A DNA stretch of 64,000 nt from Petunia secreta (GCA_029990175.1 JARKIP010000035.1:37834001-37898000), one strand, 5' to 3'. Counted from the stretch's first letter, positions 1 through 10,561 are shown. The notes: generated by a model from the letters alone, not told the origin. Made by a program: numbers and translations.

Positions 1-1107
1 AGTGACTCCTCGATACCGGTTTGCCTTATCGTCCTTTACGAATTTTTCAGCTTCGGTGGCAGCATCGAACAGATCTTCCAACGTGTGATACACGTAGAGC
101 CTCAATTGAGATGACACATCCCGAGCTAAGCCGTTTTTTAATCGGATAATGGCTTGCTCTTCATCCTCTACCAGATCAAGATTCAATCGAACCTTTTCGA
201 ACTCATCATGGTATTCTTGGACTGACTTGGACCCTTGCTTTAGCTAATAGAGCTTTTGCATTTGAGTCTTCCTATACTTGGCACTTAAATACTTAGCATC
301 CATTTCTCTCATCAAATGTGGCCAAGTATTGACTACCGGATAGTCATTTCTTCTTCTATGCCTCTTGTCAGATTCCCACCATGTTGATGCGTAGGCTTCG
401 AACGAAGCAATGGCATGGGCAGCTTTTCTCTCATCGGTCATCTCATTGGTTTCAAAGATGCGCTCCATCTTAAGCTTCCATTCAAGATATTCATCTGGAT
501 CACTAGTTCCTTTAAAGGGTGGAATAGTGATCTTGACATTGTTCAAGTTTGAGTCTGGAACACCACGAACCTGTTCGGGATACTCATCATCACGATCATT
601 AGCCTCACGCTCAATATTTCTTTCAACATTTGCGCCTCGGCCTCGACCTCGGAAATTTCCACGACCTCGGTGAGCTTGCCTTCGTTGAGCGAACGGCGGC
701 TCATTCTCATATTCGTCCTCGGGAAATTCCTCTTCATCAACCTCTTCGACAACGGCTCCAAGATCTCTTCGGGCCTTTGGAAGTGGTATCCTTTCTCCTC
801 GGGGAATGCCCAAGTTTTGATAACCAGCTTGGGGATTGCCCAAGTTAAGCTCTCTTCGAATTGCTTCACTTGTCAACTGATGTTGTCGAACAAGCTCAGC
901 ATACAACTCAGGTTTCATCGGAGTGGAATGGCTGGTTCCAGCGCCGGACCCATTCATGGCTACGGACGCGTTTCCTTGCTCGAGTTGAGTCACTCGAGCA
1001 GTCACTCCTCTAACTTCGGCACTGACACCTTGTATCGCAGCCATGAGATCGGCTAACGACACTTCGGGCTTCTCAATGCCTTTGCCATCGCCTCCATTCC
1101 CAGCCAT
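1..1107 (-). pseudogene. gag: gag of E1 (broken, partial)
   Basis: This is the structural (nucleocapsid) polyprotein of a CRM-like element. I start it at the ATG in context MAGNGG, because E11 and E9 begin with the same MAG; a further in-frame ATG lies 18 nt upstream. It has a short helical N-terminus, an acidic segment, an RG-rich basic patch (RGRGNFRGRGRG) and the gag core, beginning near IPPFKGTSDPDEYLEW and containing TWWESDKRHRRR. An in-frame TAG stops the frame at 244, where E11 has a Glu codon (LYELKQ against LY*LKQ). The frame is otherwise readable to the window edge. Zinc knuckle, protease and pol would lie to the left. Confidence 0.85.
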
Positions 1108-1438
1108 GGTACCTGCACAAATCAAAGACCAAACAAAATGTTAAGGTTAGAAATCACCTCACACACTCCCTCACCTTTGATGGGTGGCACTCGGGTCCAC
1201 TCAATTTATGGGTTCGGTTTTGGTCACTCAAGAACTTGTAGCCAATGGCTTCCTCGGTTGATCAATCTCTCTCAATTCCTTCGAATTTGACAATCAATGA
1301 TGTCTTACTTCGGGAAGAGTGAGTTGATTTGACTCAATGGACGGACAGCTATTTACTCTTGTGCTTTGGGAAGTCAAAAGAATTTTCTACGAAGTTGGAC
1401 TTCGGTCACCCACGCACGAGTTCCTGTCAGCTCAAATG

Positions 1439-1486
1439 AGTTAGTACGACCTCGAGTAGAACAATTACTCTAAAGATCCACTAACT
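1439..1486 (-). other. Leader stem-loop of E1
   Basis: Inverted repeat AGTTAGT / ACTAACT (1439-1445 and 1480-1486) around a loop containing AATTAC (GTAATT in the RNA sense). It lies about 330 nt upstream of the gag ATG and is homologous to the stem-loops in E2, E3, E6, E8, E9 and E11. Confidence 0.7.
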
Positions 1487-1573
1487 AGAATTTTCGGAAA
1501 GAAAAAGGTGAAATCCTAGGAGAATCTACCCTTTGATTCCCTTTGGAATCTTTTTCGAACACACCAACTCTTG

Positions 1574-1897
1574 TCCGTACAAGAGTGGTCCCTCCTTGGT
1601 ACGGATAGGGTTTTACCTTATCCACTTTCCTTTTCTCAGCCGACAACTTTTCACCTGGGGTTTTTGATGTTTACACTTTACCCCTTTCTTCTTCAATGGA
1701 ACAGTGAAGCCTTGCTCCGGTGTACGGATTAAACAGCTTCGGTTCACTGACCCCGAATTCAACAAGATCTGGGTTGCTCTCTTTCAACTCCGGATTCAAA
1801 CAACAATGGAGGAATTCAAACAAAGTTCTTGAACTAAGTTTCCAGCTCCTTCGTGTCGTGCACTGTTACAAATCGTAACAACTTTCCGGCGTACGGG
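1574..1897 (-). repeat. GTACGGA motif cluster in E1 leader
   Basis: Four short motifs: TCCGTAC at 1574, GTACGGA at 1599 and 1722, and GTACGGG at 1891. The first is the reverse complement of the others, so they could pair in RNA. The same cluster occurs in the leaders of E11 and E8 but not in E2, E3, E6 or E9. Confidence 0.6.
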
Positions 1898-2311
1898 CAA
1901 CGGATTGCAAACTCAGAATTTTGATTTTCAAGCTCAAAACAAACCCAAATCACTCAAGAACCACCAATCTTCATCGGTTTCAACCAAACACGATGGGGGT
2001 TCGAGTTCCAGTCACCATTAATGCTCAAAACAGTCCAAAATTTCACCAAGACCCTAGTCACGAAATCAGTACGTCGGGTAGTTCTTGTAATCGGGAAACA
2101 GTGGTGAACAAGAATCAATGGTTGTTTAATCCAAACAACCAACAATCAAACACAATTTTTGAATTTTGTTTTTCTACCTTTTTTTTTTTTTTTTTTTTTA
2201 TTATAAACGCTCAGCAACAACAATCAAACACATGGAAGAAAGCTGAACTGAAGACACAAGCACGATTTTAAGTGAACAGTATTTGAGGTTGTAAGAACAA
2301 ACTCAAACCTT

Positions 2312-2323
2312 GCTCTGATACCA
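2312..2323 (-). other. PBS of E1 (tRNA-iMet)
   Basis: Reverse complement reads TGGTATCAGAGC, the standard plant initiator-Met primer site, three bases inside the 5' LTR. Confidence 0.9.
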
Positions 2324-2326
2324 AGA

Positions 2327-3050
2327 TGGTGCAAGCAAACCCGAAGGAAATGCTAAACACAAAACGCAGAAGAAAATCAACAAGAAAGTAAAGATAGAAG
2401 CAAGACAAATCTTGCTTCGATTCGAAAGAACAGTGAGGAACCTGTCTCAAGCTCGATCGAAGGGAAATCAAGACGCACCTATACTATGCAACAATCCTCA
2501 AGAAAGACCCGCTTCTTGCAAATTGAATGATCAACAAGAAATTGTTCAAACGAATAACACCGATTGACACAAGTTCTTTAAAAGCCCACGTCGGGGTTCG
2601 GCTCCATCGCAGACTCACAATAGCACTTGCTATGTTTTTCATAAACTCAAAACTGTATGTCTTACCATGAAATGAAATGGACTATTTATAGGCTACACTA
2701 AGGGTAAAGTAGTAAATAGTCACAAGTGACTAATAAGAACAAGCCACGCAGGGCTGAGACAAGTTTGTGTTCGGCAGCCTTAACTTCGGTGCTCGGTTGC
2801 TTGCTCGAACTCGTTGTCTTCGGACGCTCAATTGTCTTCGAGCTCATTGTCCTCGGTCACTTTGCCTTCGGGCTCAAATCTGAAGATAATGCCTTCGGTT
2901 CTTGAGCCCGGCCACTCAGCTTCGGAGCAATTGTTTTCCTTCGGCCAGGCTAAGTGAATGTGCACATCGTGCAGCAGCTTGGCTTGGCTTCTTGTCATCG
3001 GTCTCCTCGGTAGATCGAACACTTGATCAGCACGTGTTCGGGCTGCATCA
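2327..3050 (-). repeat. 5' LTR of E1
   Basis: An LTR of 724 bp starting TGATGCAGCC and ending TTGCACCA in the sense direction. It is homologous to the 751-bp E11 LTRs. The U3 part is rich in TTCGG/CTCGG/TTCGA words. A short open frame inside it (2828-3022) is the LTR-encoded copy of the integrase tail (PRRPMTRSQAK) and has no independent meaning here. Confidence 0.88.
2682..2691 (-). promoter_or_regulatory. TATA box in E1 LTR
   Basis: CTATAAATAG on the minus strand, about 365 nt into the sense-oriented LTR. It fits the U3 promoter and places R and U5 between here and 2327. Confidence 0.6.
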
Positions 3051-3646
3051 TGAAGCCTCGGGCTTCAACAAGAAAGGCTCGACCTTCTCTTAATGTTCTC
3101 TCTTCTATCTATTCAATGTCAAAACTAACTTTTTTCTAATGAAAGACTAAGTGTGGCTTTTATAGTGTCCCCACACTCCTAAGTGAAATGACTGAAAGCC
3201 CCGAAGACTAATTAAAGCAATAGAAGTCACTTAGGGCTATAGTTGTAATTACATAACAAAATAGAGCAAAACTCGGATGGGGCTTCACAGCACTAGGTGC
3301 TCCGCCTCTGATGGGAGGCGCTCCGCCTCAATGGAGATCCTGAGACCATGCAGCAAGTGGGCGGTCCGCCTCTGGAAGGGGGCGGTCCGCCTCCTCCATT
3401 TCCTGAGGCTGCGAATCAACTAGGCGGTCCGCCTGGTTTACTGGGCGGTCTGCCTCCTCCTGTGTCATCTTGAAACACCTCAATTTTTGTCTCTTGAGCC
3501 TCTCCCTTGGAGCCTAAGTGGTCCTCCTTCCTTGGCGCTCTAATGCATGATCTTCAAGCCGCTTCCAGAGCCTTTGACTCGTGTTCTTTGTGCTGTCAAG
3601 CTTGGCTCTTTGATGGTTGGGAACTAAGCCAATTTGGACTGCATTA
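3051..3646 (-). repeat. 3' LTR of E2 (remainder after E1 insertion)
   Basis: Matches 7902-8497 with a few percent of differences. The terminal CA of the + strand copy has become TA (GCATTA against GCATCA). It contains the same GC hairpin array and a TATA box (CTATAAAAG on the minus strand, near 3158). Confidence 0.87.
3296..3466 (-). repeat. GC hairpin array in E2 3' LTR (U3)
   Basis: At least six short inverted repeats of the types GGCG-CTC-CGCC and GGCGG-T-CCGCC. They sit upstream of the TATA box in the LTR sense, so they are transcribed only at the RNA 3' end. Confidence 0.75.
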
Positions 3647-3682
3647 TCCTCCCCTTCTTGAAAGGATTTCGTCCTCGAAATC
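3647..3682 (-). other. PPT and AGGA hairpin of E2
   Basis: In the sense direction: GATTTCG-AGGA-CGAAATC hairpin, then CAAGAAGGGGAGGA directly against the 3' LTR. It is nearly identical in E3, E8, E9 and E11. Confidence 0.85.
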
Positions 3683-3731
3683 AAACCATCAACGCCTCCA
3701 TCCAAAACAAGCACAACCAAATTTTCCTACT

Positions 3732-6720
3732 TCACAAGTAGGTTAGCTTATCAAGAATAAATGCAAGTAGTGTGGAAAACACACTCTTGTGATAGAGCCA
3801 AGCATCAATACCAATTAAAAAGCGTATGTTCCCAAAGGAAACAATAAATTCTTGGCTCACAATGAACAAGCACTCATCATCAAAACAAGCAAAGAGATCA
3901 AAGTCATGTAACATGTAGCAATTAAACGTACTATGACCGCTAAGCTTACTACCAACACACCAAGCCTTCAAATCAATTTTATCACAATGTGACACATTGG
4001 CTTTGGTATGTCCAACACTCAATGTGTGCTCAACATGTGGGATGGAGTAAGTAAAATAGCTCAATTCACAACTAACATCGACTATTCCACTCCCCTTCTT
4101 AAAAGCACTCTTACACACACCAAGAGGTATCTCCTCACCTCCAAAATCACCTACAAGACAATCCTCCTCATTAGACAAACTCCAAAGGAAGGTCTCCAAA
4201 ATAGGTTCTTCATCATTATAGTCCACAACGAAGGCTAGGACTACTAGAAGATAGGTCAACACGACCAATTTCAAGACCACTCTCCTCACTCGGAGTTCCA
4301 AACAATGGATCGTCCGTAGAGTCTAACTTTTCAAACCATGAAGGTCCTACTTCACTACCAACCCTAGTCCGATACAATTCACTACCACAAATGAGATTGC
4401 CTTCCAACAATAGAAATGTAAAGGCATGCACCTCAAATTCATGGCTACACAAAAGCTTAGTATCAAGACTAGGTCCTTGACTATCACTCGAGGAGTCATC
4501 AAAAATAAATCGATCCATCTCACACTCTAGAGACTCCTCAAGATCACATCCATCCTCATTACGACACAAAGGACCACCACTATCAATTAAGCATTGAAAG
4601 GGAAGACTAAGATTATCATGCAATTCATCTTCTCCTCTATCAAATATGGGTGGGGTGTCATAACAAGGTTCACAAACAAGGTCAACTACAATATCTTCAC
4701 TAAAGAGAGGTTCAATGAAAACCGAGCTCACATCATGATGTGGCTTTTCAACCCTCTCAACTAGTGGTTCATTTTTCCACACAAGTTGACCCCAAGGCTC
4801 TACACTAGTTGCAAACACATTGTAATCATACATATCATCAACTAGTGTGGAGTTATCACAAACACTAACACAAGACAAGGAAGTAATAGGCTCATGGGAA
4901 GAAGAACTAACACTTACACTTGAGTTGCATCCGGGCTCACTCAATGTACTTGAAGCATCATGGGTAGTTCCTTCACTTTTTAGCTCACATTTGGCATCGC
5001 CTTCACCTTGTCTTTCCATCTCGGGACATGATTGAGGCTCCATCGGTTTGCCTCCAAGAATTCCTACACAAGAACTCAAACACATAGAAGAAAAAGATAA
5101 AGGGTTACGGTTAGAATAACGGGTGTCCTCACTCTTTTTTCCCTCTTTCTCTTCCCTAATTTTTCTTTCAAGGCTAGGTGTAGATTCGGGCGGTGACATC
5201 CCGCTCACATCACTCAACACATCCTCTCCTTTTTCCACTCGAGGAATGTCACCGGTCACTCCCTTACTCCTCTCTATCTTTTGTCTCTCAAATTCGGGTG
5301 AGTTGGGACGAGGCCCAAGAATACCCATAGCCGGAGTAGGTGGACTTTTTACATCAACCCGGAATCTAGGACTTGGAGACTCATCACTTGATGTCTCATT
5401 CTTCTTCATTGGTGAACCACTTGGTTTTGCAACTTGTGGTTGGTTCACCTTGTTGACAATTGCCAACTCTTTTCTTGCACTAGTCCCACCATTGTTTGTG
5501 ATTGTAGGACTTCTTGTTTGCACTCTTTTAACCCTAGGATGTGGTTCTTGCTCCTTTTCTTCTTGCATAGGCCTAGAAGATGTACTAGGATGGAACTTAA
5601 ACTTTGTCCGGCAAGGTTCAAAGTCATAAGTTCTTTGCTCTTGCTCACTTGGTACACATCCTTCACGAGATCATACCACACCCTCGTGCCTTGCAACCAC
5701 GGTTTTCCTAGCCAAACACCATAATACTCCATGGGAAACACATCACACCAAACATATTCCTTGTAGCTCCCATGAGATATGAGTATCCGAGCCTCACTAG
5801 TGACCCAAACACCTTGATACTCATAAGGATGTTTCAATTCATAGCATGGTATCTTTAGTCTATCAACCCAAGAGTCGTTAACAAAATTAGTGTGGACTTC
5901 ACTAATCTTGAGCAAGCATCCTCCATTACCATTCACCTCAAAAATGAACCTACATTCACTCATGTCTTGTATAGTATCAAACCCAAGAGAGCCATCACCC
6001 CCAAGTTGGGTTCTCCTTATTCCTCCACTAGTGGCAACACCACTAGAATAACCTCCAATTCCCGTCACTCTTCCAATATTAGAAGTGTTGTTGAAAGTCG
6101 AGGAAGGAGTACCACTATGGAACCCATAATTTCCTCTCGCCTTGGTTCCATAGCCCGTAGCTCCACTCCTACCACCACTACTAGAGCAATGTACCCCCGT
6201 AATGGTAAGAGCAATACCATTTCTCCTTCCACCCTTCACATGGGAACTAGAAGATGCATACCTCCCATTTCCCATGGAACAACCACCACCACCTCCCATA
6301 CTAATGGAAGGTCCTCTAGTACTCCCTTGTACACCATTAGCAACACCAAGAGAAGATGCAAATGAATAATGTGAATAATCCATTTCATCATCAATTCCCT
6401 CTATGTCACTATCAACATGATCAAATTCATCACAAGTAGAGTAAGTAGGATCAATGTACCTTGAAGCGTCACCATCTTCATTTTTCTTGACTAGAAGCAT
6501 AAGGATCAACACATTCATCTTCATGAGCTTCATAGTCTTCTTCAACCTCACGAACATCATAGTGAACCGCTTCATCTCCATAGGAGCCATGGTTTCCATC
6601 ATCATAGTAATGGCCATCATCCTCACCATAGGAACCATAGTCTCCATCTTCACCATACGAGCCATAGCAACTCGCATCATCCCCGCATGAGTCATAATCC
6701 CCACACTCAACATCCGATAT
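3732..6720 (-). pseudogene. ORF-N of E2: Tyr/Asp-rich protein with retropepsin-like domain
   Basis: I do not recognise this protein as a named family. About 1000 residues can be followed across at least three frameshifts (near 6480, 5560 and 4240). Order: an acidic head rich in Tyr, Gly and Asp (YGSYGEDG repeats, 6480-6718); a Gly/Ser-rich part (MGGGGGCSMGNG, 6000-6350); a segment at 5640-5960 that aligns by eye to the E11 protease (EVNGNGGCLLKIS, LKHPYEYQGV, WCDVFPM, WLGKPW); then a long acidic tail (YDYNVFATSV, CYDTPPIFD, IFDDSSSD, FKKGSG) ending in a hydrophobic stretch (FLIGIDAWLYHKSVF). The protease Asp-Ser-Gly is replaced by ISEV. The expected start ATG (6718-6720) is ATA. E8 has the same protein. 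Nothing of RT or integrase is present. Confidence 0.72.
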
Positions 6721-6987
6721 TGTTGCAACACCAAAAGAACAAAACCTCCCAAAAGTCACTCCCTCACGTGTTTCACTCAATTTATGAACACTCAAGAGCG
6801 AGGCCTTAACAACTTGGGAACCAAGGTGATCACAACTAGTATGTCCAAATAAAAGTTCGGAATGGAATTAATGAGACTCAATGGACGGACGGTTATTTTA
6901 AGTGCGCACTTGAGGCCAAAGAAAGTTCTACGAATCTTCTTTGATTTCTAATCTCCTCTAAGCACAAATGTCCTAATACGCTAGTAA

Positions 6988-7030
6988 GTTAGTGTCTTTC
7001 GAGTAGGCCAATTACCCTAGAAACACTAAC
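6988..7030 (-). other. Leader stem-loop of E2
   Basis: GTTAGTGT (6988-6995) pairs perfectly with ACACTAAC (7023-7030). The loop carries AATTAC and GAGTAGG. It lies about 270 nt upstream of the ORF-N start. Confidence 0.75.
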
Positions 7031-7097
7031 AAAGAAGCCCGGGGGCGATTAACAATGGAAACCTAGGCAAAAGCTACCCGAAAAACCCTTCAGCAAA

Positions 7098-7200
7098 AAG
7101 GCGCTCCACCTCAGGAAGGAGGCGCTCCGCCTGGCAAAATCCAGAGAGCAGCCCAGAGGGAGGTGCTCCGCCTCCAAATATAGGCGGTCCGCCTAGGGGG
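7098..7200 (-). repeat. GC hairpin array in E2 leader
   Basis: Four copies of GGCG-CTC-CGCC-type inverted repeats, the last being AGGCGG-T-CCGCCT. The same motif fills the U3 of this element's LTR. Confidence 0.75.
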
Positions 7201-7666
7201 GTTTTCCTGCAACTTCGCAAAACGCGATTTTGGTCTATTTTGCCAAAATTTTCCAATGATTTAAACCCGATACACAAAACTAATGATACCCAAAGGTGTA
7301 TACAACTATAATAACCAATCCCGAATGATTTTCAACCCCCAACAAACAACAACAAGCTTCGATTCAAGTTGAAGCGTTTTCAAGAAATTTTCAAACTTTG
7401 GGATTTTGATTTTCGAAATTTTGATTCGTAACACCAAAACGTGATATATGGGTATCAAAACAACGGGAATACTATAAGGAACAAACCCCAATACTTTTTA
7501 ACACTTGGGGATTCGAATCCAACCCGATCTACCAAATTTGCTTGAGTTTTCTAGTTTTTCAATTTTTTTGTTTTTCTTCAAATTTTCAAGAACAACAACA
7601 ATAACAACAACAATACTAACACGGTGAACAAGGAACGGGGGTTTGTAAGAACATAACCCGAGCCTT

Positions 7667-7678
7667 GCTCTCATACCA
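7667..7678 (-). other. PBS of E2 (tRNA-iMet, one mismatch)
   Basis: Reverse complement TGGTATGAGAGC differs from the iMet site at one base. It lies two bases from the LTR. Confidence 0.85.
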
Positions 7679-8007
7679 ACTGATGCAATCTAAAATGCGG
7701 AAGCTGAAACATACGATAATCGAGCGGAATCAAGTAAAGGATAACAAGAAATCAAGATTGGGAAGACAAGAAATTAGAAGAAAGAATTGAATTCAACTCA
7801 CATACGTTGATTGAATTCAAAAGGGAGAAGGGAAACTCGAACCTTACAAGGAATTGACACTAGTGATGAATCTCCATAGGTTCCAAGTCGTACAAGATAC
7901 ATGAAGCCTCGGGCTTCAACAAGAAAGGCTCGGCCTTCTCTTAATGTTCTCTCTTCTATCTATTCAATGTCAAAACTAACTTTTTTCTAATGAAAGACTA
8001 AGTGTGG

Positions 8008-8016
8008 CTTTTATAG
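8008..8016 (-). promoter_or_regulatory. TATA box in E2 LTR
   Basis: CTATAAAAG on the minus strand, downstream of the hairpin array in the transcription sense. Confidence 0.6.
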
Positions 8017-8145
8017 TGTTCCCACACTCCTAAGTGAAATGACTAAAAGCCCCTAAGTCTAATTAAAGCAATAGAAGTCACTTAGGGCTATAGTTGTAAT
8101 TACACAACTAAATAGAGCAAAACTCGGATGGGGCTTCACAGCACT

Positions 8146-8312
8146 AGGCGCTCCGCCTCTGATGGGAGGGGCTCCACCTCATTGGAGATCCTGAGACCAT
8201 GTAGCAAGTGGGCGGTCCGCCTCTGGAAGGGGGCGGTCCGCCTCCTCCATTTCCTGAGGCTGCCAATCAACTAGGCGGTCTGCCTGGTTTTCTGGGCGGT
8301 CCGCCTCCTCCT
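8146..8312 (-). repeat. GC hairpin array in E2 5' LTR (U3)
   Basis: Six copies, parallel to 3296-3466. One copy here has decayed (GGGGCTCCACC against GGCGCTCCGCC). Confidence 0.75.
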
Positions 8313-8497
8313 GTGTCATCTTGAAACACCTCAATTTGTGTCTCTTGAGCCTCTCCCTTGGAGCCTAAGTGGTCCTCTTTCCTTGGCGCTCTAATGCATG
8401 ATCTTCAAGCCGCTTCCAGAGCCTTTGACTCGTGTTCTTTGTGCTCTCAAGCTTGGCTCTTTGATGGTTGGGAACTAAGCCAATTTGGACTGCATCA

Positions 8498-8784
8498 GTG
8501 ATGTGTGACTAGATCTGTACTAAGGAGCTCTATCAGATATCAGGCCACGAAACTCTAGAGGTATACTAGCTGGTGGCTGTCTAACACTCTGCTGCCTACT
8601 CGCTCCAGATGTCTCTCCGAATGAACCAATTATGTAACCCTTTATCCATGTCATCTCTCTGTTCCTACTTCCTCTCCTCAAGTGATAAAGCAAATGCCTG
8701 AATATGTGATATGTTTCATACCTGACTGCATAGCAACTGTCATACGCTCGTTCACTAGGTGTGGACCTAGTCCCACTATATACC
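8498..8784 (-). pseudogene. gag: gag fragment of E4 (C-terminal part)
   Basis: Reverse complement of the region E5 carries at 13770-14060: the post-core gag segment (LAPHLVNERMTVAMQ) and the serine-rich linker before the zinc knuckle. It is cut on the left by E2 and on the right by E3 (ATACC TSD at 8780-8784). It is not a working frame. Confidence 0.8.
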
Positions 8785-9546
8785 TAATGTAGGAAATCAA
8801 ACGCGGAAAGTAAAAAGGATAAGAACGAGACGTAACTCTATCTCTAATCCCAAGTAGCAACGGAGAACTTGTTCCGTTACACCCCGAGATAAGGACAAGA
8901 ACACCTACGCTATGCAACTACCCTCGAGCTAACGCGAGCACGCAAGTAGAATGGTCGGAGAGGAAGAGTATTCATCTAGATCAACTAGAAGAACTACAAG
9001 TCCCAAAACAAAGGGTTTCATTCAATAACCAAGAACCTTGCTCATGTTCAATATTCATCAATCATCAATAACTAGACTAAGTTCAAAATAGGCTTAGCAT
9101 GGCTTTTTATAGTGTTTGCCAAGCTTGCACAATGACTAAAATACCCTTACTAATAAGGTTTACAAAATAGGCCACGTAGGGCAAAACGGTAAAATAAACA
9201 TAGGCCTTCACAGCTGGGAGGGGCGCCTGGAATCTGGGAGGGGCGCCTGGGATTGCTGTCAGCTAGGCGGGGCGCCTGGGTGGGGCGCCTGGCTAGGCGG
9301 TCCGCCTGTGCACTTTCAGCTCCTTAGGCAGTGAGCTTGCCAGGCGGGGCGCCTGGCTCAGGCGGGGCGCCTGCCTCTGCTGGGTTATCTTCTTTCTTAG
9401 GCGTGAGGCCTAGTTTGAGCACCCGGAATGGCTTCCACTTGCTTCCTTCCTCAAGTCCTCTCCTCTCCAAGTATAAATGCACCTCTTGGACATCCTTGGC
9501 TTGGCTCCGAGTGAATGGTCTCCTTGTGGTGGATTGCCCGGCATCA
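8785..9546 (-). repeat. 3' LTR of E3
   Basis: A 762-bp LTR. The + strand start is TAATGTAGG, where the sister LTR has TGATGTAGG, so one terminal base has mutated. It is 16 bp shorter than the right copy, the difference lying in the GC hairpin array. Confidence 0.9.
9218..9386 (-). repeat. GC hairpin array in E3 3' LTR
   Basis: About seven units, mostly AGGCG-GGG-CGCCT, plus one AGGCGG-T-CCGCCT. The stem is the same as in E2 and E9 but the loop differs (GGG instead of CTC). Confidence 0.75.
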
Positions 9547-9742
9547 TCCTCCCCTTCTTGAGAAGATTTCGTCCTCGAAATCGAAGCATCATCATCCACG
9601 ACCCCTTCATTACCTACATCCAAAGGAACCAAGTCACAAACATTGAAAGTATTAGAAACTTGATACTCACTTGGCAAGTCGACCACATAGGCGTTGTTGT
9701 TTATCTTTGAGAGCACTTGGAATGGGCCATCTCCACGGGGTG
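9324..9742 (-). pseudogene. pol: Integrase C-terminus of E3 with LTR-encoded tail
   Basis: Continues the integrase after a one-base frameshift near 9735. The frame has SKINNNAYVVDLP, NTFNVCDLVPLDVG and SRTKSSQEGEDD, passes through the PPT (9547-9582) and then 220 bases into the 3' LTR (TRRPFTRSQAKDVQE), stopping at 9324. An integrase frame overlapping the PPT and reading into the LTR is known for CRM elements, where this tail (CR motif) is linked to centromere targeting. That function is family knowledge, not visible here. Confidence 0.75.
9547..9582 (-). other. PPT and AGGA hairpin of E3
   Basis: GATTTCG-AGGA-CGAAATC followed by CAAGAAGGGGAGGA in the sense direction. Here the tract is also coding (ISRTKSSQEGED). 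Confidence 0.88.
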
Positions 9743-10180
9743 CTAACTTTCCTTTCTAATGCTTGGAAACCTTTCTTTCCGGAAGTGCACCCACACATAG
9801 TCACCGTTCTTGAGTTCCACCTTCTTGCGTCCCTTGTTCTTCTTAGAGGCTACCTTTGCATAGGCTTCCTCCAAGTTCTTCTTCGCCTTAGCATGTATTT
9901 CAATCAAAGCCTTGGCTCTAGTTTTACCTTCAAAATTAACAACCATTTCCCTTGGCAAAGGGGTTAGATCAAGGGGAATCAAGGGGTTAAAACCATACAC
10001 ACACTCGAATGGAGTCATACCAATCATCCGATGCACGGTTCGATTGTAGGCAAACTCCATAAGAGGTAGCTTATCTATCCAAGTCCCACCCTTACCTCGG
10101 GTCATGGCTCTAAGAAGAGCACCCAAGGTTCGGTTCACCACTTCGGTTTGCCCATCGGTTTGGGGGTGGTGGGACGTAGA
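9743..10180 (-). pseudogene. pol: Integrase fragment of E3, left of E5
   Basis: Integrase catalytic-core end and C-terminal part: HHPQTDGQTEVVNRT (catalytic Glu), FAYNRTVH, VYGFNPLIPLDL and WVHFRKERFP. Upstream residues lie beyond E5 at 19837 onward. The E5 TSD GTAGA (10176-10180) falls inside the codons for the FSTS stretch. Confidence 0.88.
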
Positions 10181-10561
10181 TGTTACACCCCGTACGTCTA
10201 AATTGACGTATATCACTATAATATCATGTTAAGAATGATTTAAGTGAGTTTAAAGTAATAATATGACCATATATGATGTTTATATGTTGAATATAAAGTT
10301 TGGGAAAAATCAGATTTAAGTTGCGGAAAAACCGACAAAGGAATTGCCTTGTAACAAAGCTTTTTCAGCAATTAATTTCATGTGTTATATGAAGTCTTTT
10401 GGGGACATATCATATACCAAATTGAAGGTCTTGGAGTGTACTTTCCAACACTTTTAACGGTTTGTTCATACAACTTATAGATAAAAAGATATGAGCATCA
10501 GAAGTCAGGCCAGAAAAAGGGCCATAAGCGCAAAAGAGGACTGTAACTGAAATATTTCGAG

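Larger units (their letters stand above)
1..3050 (-). mobile_element. E1, CRM-like Ty3 retrotransposon (5' half)
   Basis: This is the 5' half of a minus-strand LTR element cut by the window edge. Reading right to left it has a 5' LTR, an iMet PBS, a leader and gag. It is collinear with the complete element E11 (1 matches about 52188; the LTR matches 54493-55243) but clearly diverged from it. The right LTR ends in GCATCA, and the next bases (TGAAGCCTCGG) continue the LTR of E2, as the intact sister LTR at 7902 shows. E1 therefore inserted into E2's left LTR. Its left TSD copy lies outside the window. Confidence 0.88.
3051..8497 (-). mobile_element. E2, non-autonomous CRM-related element
   Basis: The visible part is the left LTR remainder (3051-3646), PPT, internal region (3647-7680), PBS and right LTR (7681-8497). 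There is no gag-pol; the interior holds only the unusual 'ORF-N' frame. LTR starts (TGATGCAGTCC), PBS, PPT and leader stem-loop are CRM-type. The right end abuts E4 gag sequence, with GTGAT as the expected TSD copy; the other copy is off the left edge. E1 is inserted in the left LTR. Confidence 0.85.
7681..8497 (-). repeat. 5' LTR of E2
   Basis: An 817-bp LTR, uninterrupted. It supplies the empty-site sequence (about 7895-7910) that proves E1 inserted into the sister LTR. Confidence 0.9.

Noticed and set aside
2828..3022. Separate small gene with PRRPMTRSQAK in E1 and E11 5' LTRs
   Set aside because: It is the LTR copy of the integrase tail and has coding meaning only in the 3' LTR, downstream of integrase.
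7098..7200. Regularly repeated short GC-rich units resembling a CRISPR array
   Set aside because: Spacing is irregular, units are about 12 bp and palindromic, and they sit in plant LTR elements, so they are hairpin repeats.
9324..9546. Plus-strand Pro/Gly/Ala-rich frame at the E3 LTR (shadow of the hairpin array)
   Set aside because: It arises from the GC hairpin repeats and is not conserved as a protein in the sister LTR.
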